The notes beneath the pieces are model-generated. The model did not search any database and was not told the origin of the DNA. It was given only the letters and a program-made list of their open reading frames with translations. Positions 35,329-44,029 of a DNA stretch of 64,000 bases are shown here, one piece after another; within the stretch, counting starts at the first letter, position 1; each line of letters begins with the position of its first letter. Made by a program: the position numbers and the translations under genes. The stretch comes from Bdellovibrionales bacterium (GTDB lineage: Bacteria > Bdellovibrionota > Bdellovibrionia > Bdellovibrionales > JAMPXM01): assembly GCA_016713885.1 (NCBI GenBank), contig JADJOF010000004.1, forward strand, positions 310,001-374,000, written 5' to 3'.

Positions 35329-35741
35329 TAACGGCCTCCGTCTGTCGCCGCGTACTTGAGCGAAGCCATCTTCTTGTTGATCAGCTGGACCGCGGCCTTG
35401 TACATGATCGAGTTCTCAGCAAGTGAACTCATCTCTCTTTCAAGGTCGACCGTGTTTCCGTCGGGATTCACGCTGACATCAGGATTCTCATAGATGTCGG
35501 CCTTTACTCTTGAGATCGCACCCGGGCCCGTCGCAAAATGGCCCGGCTCAGACGCCGACGGACTTGCGTCCTCAAAGTCCAGGGCACGCGATAGCGCCGA
35601 TTCAAAATCCAGCTTCTTCGCCTGATAGCCTGGAGTCTCGGCATTGGCCACGTTCGATGAAATCACATTGTGACGTGTCTGCCGCAAATTGACAGCAGCA
35701 CCCAGTGCCCGCGTCGTCTTATCAAATAGATCAGCTGACAT
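35328..35741 (-). CDS. flgB: Flagellar basal-body rod protein FlgB
   Basis: FlgB is the first rod subunit. It has RQTRHNVISSNVANAETPGYQAKKLDFE (core NVISSNVANAETPGYQA) and a C-terminal helix ENSIMYKAAVQLINKKMASLK. I chose ATG 35741 because GGAGG lies seven bases upstream; a longer reading to 35759 has no such site. It overlaps the end of the sigma-54 activator gene by 11 bases. Confidence 0.94.
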   Translation of the reverse strand: MSADLFDKTTRALGAAVNLRQTRHNVISSNVANAETPGYQAKKLDFESALSRALDFEDASPSASEPGHFATGPGAISRVKADIYENPDVSVNPDGNTVDLEREMSSLAENSIMYKAAVQLINKKMASLKYAATDGGR

Positions 35742-36714
35742 GCCCAACCTCCATTTCACCGTACTCGTGCAGTTTATTGCGCAATGTCCGAATCGAGATG
35801 CCGAGCATCTGCGCCGCTTTCGTTCGATTCTGCTCGGTGAATTCCAATGTCTTTAAAATTAACGCCTTCTCGGCCTGGGCAACGGTCATACCAGCGCTCA
35901 AACCTGCCGCGCCAGTCGGTCGCGATTGATCGGCAATCGCCAGTCGGTCGCCGTCAATTTGAACATCTCGCTCTTGCAACACGTCACCATTTGAAAGTAG
36001 AACCGCCCGCTCGATGACATTCTCAAGTTCACGCACGTTGCCAGGCCATGACCAATTCAGCAATTTCGTCATCGCCTCAAGGTCAATGCGCTTAACGGCA
36101 CGACCGTTTCGATGGCTCGACATCTCCATGAAGTAGCGAGCCAACAAATCGATGTCTTTCGGTCGTTCGCGAAGTGGCGGCACACGAACGGGAAGAACAT
36201 TGAGACGATAGAACAAGTCTTCGCGAAACTGTCCACGTCGAACCATCTCTCGAAGATCCCGGTTGCTCGTCGCAACAATGCGAACGTTCACACGAATCGT
36301 TCCGCGTCCGCCGACACGCTCAATTTCACCTTCTTGAATCGCTCGCAAGAGCTTTGCCTGTAACAACATCGGCATCTCGCTGATCTCATCAAGCAAGATC
36401 GTTCCCTCGCTTGCGAGCTCAAACTTTCCGCACTTCTGCTGATGAGCTCCCGTAAAAGCGCCTTTCTCATGGCCAAAGAGCTCACTCTCGAGAAGACCCT
36501 CGGGGACCGCCGCGCAATTGATTGCAACAAAACGGGCTTTGCTTCGCGGACTCTTTGCGTGAATCATCCGCGCCAAAAGTTCCTTCCCCGTTCCCGACTC
36601 GCCAAGCAAGAGAACCGTTGCGCGGCTGGCGGCTACGTTTTCAATGGTTCTCAACACACGGCTCATTTCGCCGTCTTCTGTTCGAATCAATCCATCGCGA
36701 TCAAAAGCCGTCAT
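35731..36714 (-). CDS. Sigma-54-dependent flagellar activator without receiver domain
   Basis: The AAA+ domain has Walker A (GESGTGKE), the sigma-54 contact loop GAFTGA, Walker B (GTILLDEISEM) and an arginine-finger region (FREDLFYRLNV). A Fis-type helix-turn-helix ends the protein (TKAAQMLGISIRTLRNKLHEYG). From ATG 36714, with GAGGG seven bases upstream, the N-terminus before the AAA+ core is only about 20 residues, so no phosphorylatable receiver is present. FlrA/FlgR/FlbD-like proteins turn on middle flagellar genes; here activity must be controlled by expression or partner proteins. Confidence 0.9.
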   Translation of the reverse strand: MTAFDRDGLIRTEDGEMSRVLRTIENVAASRATVLLLGESGTGKELLARMIHAKSPRSKARFVAINCAAVPEGLLESELFGHEKGAFTGAHQQKCGKFELASEGTILLDEISEMPMLLQAKLLRAIQEGEIERVGGRGTIRVNVRIVATSNRDLREMVRRGQFREDLFYRLNVLPVRVPPLRERPKDIDLLARYFMEMSSHRNGRAVKRIDLEAMTKLLNWSWPGNVRELENVIERAVLLSNGDVLQERDVQIDGDRLAIADQSRPTGAAGLSAGMTVAQAEKALILKTLEFTEQNRTKAAQMLGISIRTLRNKLHEYGEMEVGHVS

Positions 36715-36727
36715 CGTCAGACCCTCA

Positions 36728-39591
36728 CTATCGAATTTCTGCTGCTGCCGGAATTCGCTCAATGTACTTCTTGTACTCTTCACGCCATTTCGCGCCGCTC
36801 ATCTGCTCACTCGCCAGACGACGCCAAACGTTGGCTTCTTCTTTTGAAAGCTCGCCCCAGATTTTCTCAGCTGACTTCAGATCACCCGTCTCAAAAAGCA
36901 ATTGGCCAAGTCGATAGCGAACCGAGTCATATCCATTGCGTGCGACGTCAGAATTGACTGTCGGAATTTCAAGCAGCGAGCGATAGGACTTGATCGCTTC
37001 ACCGCGTTTTCCGCGTTGAAGTGCAGCCTCAGCCTCGATCTCGTAGGCGCTCGCCTGAAGCGCCTCCTCATTCGTTAACTTCAGCGTCTGCTCCACCGAT
37101 TTCTCAACAGTCGAGTAGTCTTTGCTCTTAAGGGCAAGACGAGCCATGCGGAGATGAAGTGGAGCGGTCTCTGCCGCTGTTTTCTCGTCAGCATTGAAGA
37201 GCTTGATCATCTCGGCAAGGTACTTTTTTGCTTCTTCTGCTTGCCCACGTTCTTCTGCCAAAGCACTGGCCAGATCCGCGCGCTCCACTTTTTCTTTTGG
37301 AGTGAGCTTCTCAGTATTTTTAACCTTCTTGAGCTCGCTTTCGGCCAGAGAAAACTTCTTCTCCTTCGCCGAAACTGCCGCTAGACGAAGATGTAGACTT
37401 TCAACAGAGATCTCATTTTCAAAAACATCTCGATCGACCGGCTTCACTCCATCGATTCTCTTTAACGCCTCGCCATAGTAAGTCGCCGCCTCATCGTAAA
37501 CGCCGGCTTGCTCAAATGAACGACCGGCAAAATAGGGAAGATCACCGCGTTTGACGCCCTTCAGCCAGCCCGACTGATCTCGCGAGTAAAGCCGCAAGCT
37601 CTGAAAAAAGTCATTTCGGTCAACAGCCGCTTTGATATTCTCAGCCAAGTTTCGAACGATGCGACCTTTGATTAAATCAAGATGACGAGACTGAGTGTTC
37701 TCTTTATAGAACTGCACCAGATCCGCCGTTGCCCGGTCGTACTCACCCCGCGCCGTGAACGCGTCGGCAAGAGTGATCGTTTTAAATTCTTGAATCGACG
37801 GTAGATCCTTGTCCCGCTTTACGATCTCATCAATCTCAAGAAGCGCATCTTTCAACTCCCGATCTTTCATCTTTGGTATGCGTGACATCAAAACACGCAT
37901 CCGTGCGATATCAGCCCCTGGTGTTGAACGATAGCGAAAGAACGACTCAAAAAAGGCGCCTGTGACACGACGGTCGTCAGCGCCGACGAGTGTCTCAATC
38001 ATTTCACCAAGACGAGTCATCGCGTATCCGCCATGACGATGCTCTGGAAACTTCTGAAGAAATTGTCGATACGAGTCAATTGCCTCGCGCTCTTGTCCCG
38101 AACGAAACTGCGCCTCTGCTCGGTTGTAGAACGCATTCGGAAAGCGACCCGTTGCTTCGGGAAAACGCTTAATCGCAACGTCGTAAGCCGCAATCGACTT
38201 TCCGTAATCGCCCTTGCGGAAGTACACGTCGCCTTTGCGAAAGGCCGCCTCTTGTCGGTCGCGAACTCCCTTGGCGTCTTTCTCCAACAGACTCAAGTTC
38301 TTTGATGGCGTCTTCGTGACGATTCAGCGCCATGAAAGCGCGTGCAATCGAGATCTTGACCTGACCCGCATACTTTGAATCGGGTTTCAATCGCACAAAG
38401 CGCTGAAAAGTCTTGAGCGCTCCAAACGAATCACCGCGCTCAAGATAGCTGTAACCGACAAGCAGGAGCGTTCGCGTCGTCAACGGTGAATCGGGATACT
38501 TCTCAATAAGATTATTGTAGATGCCCATGGCCTCTTCAAAATCCGTGTCGTGAAGATTAACGCCTTCCTCTTTGTTTTCCTCTTTGGTCAGGCGCTCCTT
38601 GTGCCAGAGGTCGTAGTGAGTATCGGCCATCATGTAACGAATGATTTCGTCGTACTGAGTCTTTGGGTATTTTTTAAGAAAGTCTTTTGCCGTCGCGAGA
38701 AACAAGCCCTGGCGCCTATTGTTGAAAAGTGTCACCAGTAGACGCGCCTCTTTGTTCTCATTTTGAATCGCATGATCATCGCTCGCCGCGACATCGTAGA
38801 TGGGTGGAGCCTGCAAGAGCTCCTAGCTTTGGAAAACCAAGATTCAACATCGGATAAGGAATACGCAGAGCGGCTCGTGCCGCGTGGCGAGCTGATTCTT
38901 TGATCTCGTAGTCCTTAACCGTGAAACGACGAAACTCTGGATCGCCGCCATCAAACACACCGCGTTCAAATTCGCGACGTGAGGCTATTTTCTCGGCGAG
39001 AGAGATGGGCTCAGGAACCAACTGCGTGGTTCCCATTCCTTGCTTGGCGACGATGACAAAATCACCACCGGCGGGTTGGCGGGCCGAGCCCTTCTCTGCT
39101 TTTTTAGGCAATGCGACCACCGGCGCTTTCGCCGGCTCCTTGGGCTCCTCAGCCTGACTTAGAGTTTTTGCGTCCTTAGGAGCTTGTTCCGCGGGAAAAA
39201 AATCGAGAACCAGACGTGTTGGTTGATCTGAAACGTAGTCAAAGTAGTCAGTGCCTTTTGATAGAACAAAACGAACCTCAGCCTGACCGTCAACTCCAAA
39301 GGCCGAGACCGACTTCACCGACACCTGTGAGTCCTTCATCGATCGCAGTCGGGCAATCGCCCCATCGTCGAGAGATGGAATACGCAGCACAATTTCGTTT
39401 TCACCTATGCGTTCCACCTTGTAGCGATCAGCCCCTGTTCCTTCGAACTCAAAATGACTCGCATCGCCAATTTGCGAAAACTCCGAGCGGATTCCAGACT
39501 GGCTCTGAGCGTAGGTCGAGGTCGTGAAAATGGTGGCGACCGCAAAGATCGCAAGACTGGCCAAAAGAAGGGTGCTCACTCGATTCAGCAT
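36728..39591 (-). pseudogene. AMIN-like plus TPR-repeat exported protein, two frameshifts
   Basis: Three open pieces read as one protein of about 950 residues. Piece 1 (39591 on) has a signal peptide (STLLLASLAIFAVATIFTTSTYAQ) and an AMIN-like beta domain (EIVLRIPSLDDGAIARL, PTRLVLDFFPAE). It ends near 38815, where one added base joins MLNLGFPKLGAL to LQAPPIYDVAASDD. Piece 2 holds TPR-like repeats (ALKTFQRFVRLKPDSKYAGQ) and ends near 38290, where one added base joins DAIKELES to LLEKDAKGVRDRQ. Piece 3 is further TPR. It probably scaffolds envelope proteins near the flagellar base. The first gene of the operon in this position is not standard outside Bdellovibrio-like bacteria, as far as I know. 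Confidence 0.75.
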
Positions 39592-39779
39592 ATGCAAGTA
39601 TGCAAAGCACACCGAGTGCCAATGCAGGCCAAACTCCATCGCACACAGACGTGTTTGCATGACAAAACCATGACGCTTGGTCTATGGTTTTTGACGCTAA
39701 ACTGGTCTGTATCATTTTAAGAGAATGCCGATACGCGATAGGCCAGCATCCACTTGGGACAGCAGCGGGAGTTTACAAC

Positions 39780-40340
39780 GTGACGTGCATCTCGACCTTT
39801 GACAAGAATCGCGGCAAGAATCGCGGCAAGAATCTGAACCGCACACTTCGATTGTTTTTTCGAAATGCACCGCTCATCACAAGTGCCGTTTTTTTCACTT
39901 CGTGCGTTTCTGTCAATCTAGGGCCTGGAAAAGTTGAAAAGTCGTCTGGTGTTCGTATCGAGGAGCCCGTCGCACCGTTTGTCGCCATCGATAGCAAAGC
40001 CGACGGCGCATGGAAGAGCAAAGACACAGGTTCAACCATCGCTTACCAATCAGGCTGTGGCGAATCTGCCGATTTGCCACTCGAGTCGCTCGCGGAGGAG
40101 CTCTTCTCTGGCCTCGAGGAGAAGAAAGAGATCTCAAAACAGCGCCGCCCATTTGACGGCCGTGAGGGCCTCGACATCGAAATCGAGGGCAAACTCGACG
40201 GCGTCCTGACTCGAACGCGCACATTGGTCTACAAAAAAAATCGTTGCAGTTATACGCTGACCTTCATCACTCTGCCGCAAAATCTCGATCTCGATAAACC
40301 GAAATTCGAAAAATTCATCTTAGGCTTTGCGGCGCCATGA
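39780..40340 (+). CDS. Lipoprotein upstream of the Mla transporter
   Basis: From GTG 39780 the product has a basic N-terminus with a repeated RGKN unit, a hydrophobic segment and the lipobox FFTSC. The mature part (about 145 residues) contains KSKDTGSTIAYQSGCGESADLPLESL and a C-terminal LVYKKNRCSYTLTFITLP, a small alpha/beta fold of unknown family. It overlaps mlaE by ATGA, so it likely belongs to the transporter, perhaps as an envelope partner analogous to MlaB/MlaC-type accessories. The start is uncertain; other in-frame starts lie upstream. Confidence 0.7.
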   Translation: MTCISTFDKNRGKNRGKNLNRTLRLFFRNAPLITSAVFFTSCVSVNLGPGKVEKSSGVRIEEPVAPFVAIDSKADGAWKSKDTGSTIAYQSGCGESADLPLESLAEELFSGLEEKKEISKQRRPFDGREGLDIEIEGKLDGVLTRTRTLVYKKNRCSYTLTFITLPQNLDLDKPKFEKFILGFAAP

Positions 40341-41128
40341 TCGGATCTTTTACTTCCGCTATCGGCGGCCGTATTTCGCAGTTTACACAGAACCTCGGCG
40401 GAGCCTGGCTGCTCTTCCTTCAGGTTCTCCGTGACTTTGGCACGCGCCCTATCTACCCCCGCCTTGTGATTGAGCAGATCTACCAAATTGGCGTGCGCTC
40501 AACAGGACTCGTACTGATCACTGCCGCCTTTACCGGTATGGTCATGGCACTGCAATTTGGCCTGAGCCTTGAAAAATTTGGTGGTAAACTCTACGTTCCA
40601 AAAATCGTCTCGCTCTCCATCATTCGCGAAATCGGTCCGGTTTTTTGCTCGCTCATGCTCGCCGCCCGCGTCGGTGCCGGAATCGCATCTGAAATCGCCT
40701 CGATGGTCGTCACCCAGCAGATCGATGCGATCCGCGTCCTCGGTACGTCGCCTATTAAACGTATCGTTATCCCTCGCATCTTGGCCTGTGTTATCGCACT
40801 TCCGATGCTCTGTGTTCTCGGAAACCTTGTCGGTGTTCTAGGCGCCCTCGTCGTCGGCGTCGCCGAACTCGGTCTTGATCCATTTTTCTTTTACCAAAAG
40901 GTGATCTCGACCATCACCCTCGTCGACCTCCTCACCGGTGTGGGAAAGACCTTCTTCTTTGCGCTCTCGATTTCGCTCACCGCGTGCTACTTCGGTCTCA
41001 ACGTTAAGGGCGGCACGCAAGGTGTCGGTCTGACAACGACCATGGCCGTCGTTGTGTCCTCGATGTCGGTTCTGATCAGCGACTTCTTCTTAACAAAACT
41101 CTTCTTCGTTCTGTTTGAGAAAGGCTGA
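40337..41128 (+). CDS. mlaE: MlaE-family ABC transporter permease
   Basis: MlaE permeases move phospholipids between membranes. The 263-residue product has five to six membrane segments and the family core FTGMVMALQFGLSLEKFGG and LAARVGAGIASEIASMVVTQQIDAIRVLG. It is followed after three bases by the ATPase gene and then the MCE gene, the standard Mla order. Confidence 0.92.
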   Translation: MIGSFTSAIGGRISQFTQNLGGAWLLFLQVLRDFGTRPIYPRLVIEQIYQIGVRSTGLVLITAAFTGMVMALQFGLSLEKFGGKLYVPKIVSLSIIREIGPVFCSLMLAARVGAGIASEIASMVVTQQIDAIRVLGTSPIKRIVIPRILACVIALPMLCVLGNLVGVLGALVVGVAELGLDPFFFYQKVISTITLVDLLTGVGKTFFFALSISLTACYFGLNVKGGTQGVGLTTTMAVVVSSMSVLISDFFLTKLFFVLFEKG

Positions 41129-41131
41129 CGA

Positions 41132-41863
41132 ATGGAAACCGTCGTCCGTTTTCAAAATTTTGCGAAGAGCTTCGGCACAAAGACCGTCCATGAAGACGTC
41201 AGCTTTGATGTCTACCGCGGCGAATGCCTGGGACTGCTTGGCGGCTCCGGAGCCGGAAAGTCAGTTCTGCTTCGCACCCTCGTCGGTCTCGAAAAGCCAG
41301 ACCGCGGGCAGATCTGGGTTGAAGGCGAAGAGATCTCCAAGATGAGTGAACGACAGCTCATCAACATTCGAAAGAAGGTCGCTTACGTTTTTCAAAACGG
41401 AGCGCTCTTTGATTCGATGTCCGTCTATGACAATCTCGCCTATGCGCTTCGCGAACACACCAAACTTGCCGAAGACCAGATTCACGATCGCGTGATCAAC
41501 CGACTCGCCGAGTTTGGTCTTGCCGGAAACGAACGCCTCTTCCCATCCAATCTTTCTGGCGGCATGCAAAAGCGGGTCGGCCTTGCGCGGTCCATTATTC
41601 TCGAACCTTCGGTGGTTCTGTATGATGAGCCGACCGCAGGACTTGACCCCTACAATACAAAGCGCATCTGCGACATGATGTTGCGCCTAAAACAGAAAGG
41701 CGCAACCGCGATATTTGTCACACATGACATGCCGGCGGCATTCTCGGTCTGTGATCGAATTGCCGTTCTCAAACACGGGCGCATTCACGCAATTGGCACA
41801 CGAGACGAAATCGAGCAGCAAGACCGGTGGGTCGCGCGGTTCATTCAAGGCGAAGAAATTTAG
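41132..41863 (+). CDS. mlaF: MlaF-family ABC transporter ATPase
   Basis: The ATPase of the lipid transporter. Walker A is LLGGSGAGKSVLL, the signature NLSGGMQKRVGLARSI, Walker B VVLYDEPTAGLD and the switch His VTHDMP. The family-specific VAYVFQNGALFDSMSVYDNLAY block is present. At 243 residues it is normal. Confidence 0.93.
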   Translation: METVVRFQNFAKSFGTKTVHEDVSFDVYRGECLGLLGGSGAGKSVLLRTLVGLEKPDRGQIWVEGEEISKMSERQLINIRKKVAYVFQNGALFDSMSVYDNLAYALREHTKLAEDQIHDRVINRLAEFGLAGNERLFPSNLSGGMQKRVGLARSIILEPSVVLYDEPTAGLDPYNTKRICDMMLRLKQKGATAIFVTHDMPAAFSVCDRIAVLKHGRIHAIGTRDEIEQQDRWVARFIQGEEI

Positions 41864-41874
41864 AGGGACAGCTC

Positions 41875-42691
41875 ATGGATCCACAAAGCTCAAAGATTGA
41901 ACTCAAAGTCGGAATTTTCGTCGTCGTTGGCCTGATCGCCACCATGGTCTCGATTCTGCTTTTAGGTGGCGACAAAATCGCCTTCAAAAAACGCATTGAA
42001 TACCACGCACAGTTCACCGAAGTGCAGGGCCTCTTCCCCAGGTTCCGTGGTCAGTCTATCGGGTCTCAATATTGGCAATGTCAAACACATCGCCCTCAGC
42101 GAGGACCTTAAGATCGACCTCACAATGCAGATCGACCCCGCCTTTGCCGGTCGGATCACCGATGGTGCAATCGTCGAGATTAAAACTCAAGGAGCGCTGG
42201 GCGATAAGTTTCTTTATATTAAGCCTGGCCCCCCGACAGCAACACCACTGGCGGATGGCGCAACACTGCCAGTCGACGAAAGCGACATCTTCAAACTTCT
42301 CACTGATCGCAAAGACGGCATGGCTCGCGCAATCGATCTGGTCAAAGAGCTGCATATCCTAGTCGGAAGTCTAAATCAGGACGGCAAAACAGCCAAAATG
42401 ATGTCGAATATGGCTGATGCCAGCGAGAAGCTAAAGTCGACAATGGGCAAACTCGACTCTCTGCTCGGCGAACTCCATGGCCAACTGCCCGAGGACAAGA
42501 AGCTCAAGAAGGCTTTGGTGGCCCTCTCGAGCATTCTGGAGAAGGTCGATAAGGGGCAGGGAACTCTTGGTCAGCTGATCAATGATCCAAGCGTGCATCA
42601 GTCATTAAAAACGTTTCTTGGTGCGTCCCAGCGAGGTCGTTTAATGAAAGATCTTGTGCGAGAGACAATTCAAGCGAAAGATCAGAAGTAA
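41875..42691 (+). pseudogene. mlaD: mlaD: MCE-domain lipid-binding protein, frameshifted
   Basis: ATG 41875 follows AGAGGGA. One membrane segment (VGIFVVVGLIATMVSILLL) precedes the MCE domain. The frame breaks at the CCCC run 42036-42039; with one C fewer it reads EVQGLFPGSVVSLSGLNIGNV, the MCE signature, and stays open to 42691 (about 271 residues). The C-terminus is helical (MADASEKLKSTMGKLDSLL). MlaD rings anchor the transporter and pass lipids. The extra C fits a homopolymer error. Confidence 0.87.
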
Positions 42692-42694
42692 GCT

Positions 42695-43960
42695 ATGTTT
42701 CGTAGTTTTCGCCTTAAAAGAAAACGAACTGAGTTCGTAAGCAGTCTGAATCTCAAAGCCCCTCTCGCAAAGGGACTCGAGATCAAACTTGCCGAAACGG
42801 CACCAGAGTTTATCGATGCGGCGAAGCTTCTGCATAACTCCTATGTTCGACGGCAGCTGATCAAAGGCCCGATGGGCGCGATGCGCCTTTCACTCTACAC
42901 GGTCTTACCCTCGACTGGCCTGATTGTGGCACGCACCGGCCCTCTGCTTTCTGGTACCGTTCAAGTGCACCAGCGAACGGAAACCAACCTTCCGATCGAA
43001 GAGTCCTTTGATATCTCCTCTATTCTCAAGGACGTAAAAACCGGAAAAGACCAGCGCATTGTTGAGATCGGTTCGCTTGCTTTGCACGACTTAAAGGCCG
43101 CTCGCCTTGAAGAGGTCTATTTGCCTCTGGTCTCTTATATCATTCGGTTGTGCATGACAGTACTCACTGTCGATCGAATTGTCATCGCAGTCCAACCAAG
43201 AACAGCCGAGTTTTACGAAGCGCTCTTTGGCTTTAAGCTGTTCAAAGGCGGCGAGGCCAAGCGGCACTCGTTTGCTGCCGGCGCCGAGGCTGTCGGTCTT
43301 TACCTCGATCTCACAGATTTCCGCGTTTTCCTTGAAAAGAATTATCGCAAACTTCCGCCGCAGCAAAATCTCGAGAGCTTCCTGCTCGCCCATCCTGATA
43401 TCACCAAGAGCATGATTCTGCCGACTGAGCCAGCCCCTGCCATTCATCCAAAGGCGGCCGTGATTCTCGAAGAGATCTACGTGAATCGATCGCCAATGAT
43501 CAACAACGCCCCTGAAGACTGGCGAAAAAATGTCGCCACGATGTACCCCGACACCGACGAGTACCGCTGGCTCTTTAAGAGCGACGACTCCATCGCCAAA
43601 CGACAGACGCGTAGACACATGACCGATTTTGCGGTGCGCTTGACCGATTCATTTGGACTCACTCGACAAGGCAAAGCCGTCGACGTTTCGTCGGGTGGGA
43701 TGAAGATCATCTTGGCAGATCGAACACTGCCTCCATCGATGGACGAAGAGCTCAAAGTCGATATTTCGCCTCCGCTGGCAGAACCCATTCCCGTTATTAC
43801 GCGCGTGCGGCGCTATGACTTAAAAGAGTACAGCCTCGGTGTGCAGGTGATGGATCCAAGCCCAGAGTACATCGAGTTTGTCGAAGAGGTTCGCGGAACA
43901 GCTCTGACCACAACTGCCGGCACCACGTCGAGCACCCCAAAGCCAAACGTTAAAAAGTAG
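42695..43960 (+). CDS. FeeM-like N-acyltransferase fused to a PilZ domain
   Basis: Residues 28-185 match the FeeM/N-acyl amino-acid synthase GNAT-type pattern: DAAKLLHNSYV, a beta strand ending TGPLLSGTVQV, NLPIEESFDI, IVEIGSLALHDLKAAR and VIAVQPRTAEFYEALFGF. Such enzymes transfer acyl chains from acyl-ACP to amino acids. Residues 300-400 form a PilZ domain with RQTRR (303-307) and DVSSGG (330-335), canonical c-di-GMP motifs. It starts three bases after mlaD, so acylation and lipid transport are probably linked. No signal peptide is present. Confidence 0.85.
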   Translation: MFRSFRLKRKRTEFVSSLNLKAPLAKGLEIKLAETAPEFIDAAKLLHNSYVRRQLIKGPMGAMRLSLYTVLPSTGLIVARTGPLLSGTVQVHQRTETNLPIEESFDISSILKDVKTGKDQRIVEIGSLALHDLKAARLEEVYLPLVSYIIRLCMTVLTVDRIVIAVQPRTAEFYEALFGFKLFKGGEAKRHSFAAGAEAVGLYLDLTDFRVFLEKNYRKLPPQQNLESFLLAHPDITKSMILPTEPAPAIHPKAAVILEEIYVNRSPMINNAPEDWRKNVATMYPDTDEYRWLFKSDDSIAKRQTRRHMTDFAVRLTDSFGLTRQGKAVDVSSGGMKIILADRTLPPSMDEELKVDISPPLAEPIPVITRVRRYDLKEYSLGVQVMDPSPEYIEFVEEVRGTALTTTAGTTSSTPKPNVKK

Positions 43961-43988
43961 GACTGTCTCCGAGGCGATTTAGACGTTG

Positions 43989-44007
43989 GTCGCGATGGCA
44001 TCGCGAC
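43989..44007. other. Perfect hairpin after the Mla operon
   Basis: GTCGCGAT-GGC-ATCGCGAC has an eight-base stem and a three-base loop. There is no T tract, so it may be a rho-dependent stop aid or mRNA 3' stabiliser; it could also be an operator for the cytochrome gene 23 bases downstream. Confidence 0.4.
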
Positions 44008-44029
44008 GCCCCGTTGATATAGTCTCAGT

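Noticed and set aside
38776..38816. TTG start after AGGAG for a separate TPR gene
   Set aside because: The spacing to AGGAG is only three bases, and the sequence before and after joins as one protein with one added base.
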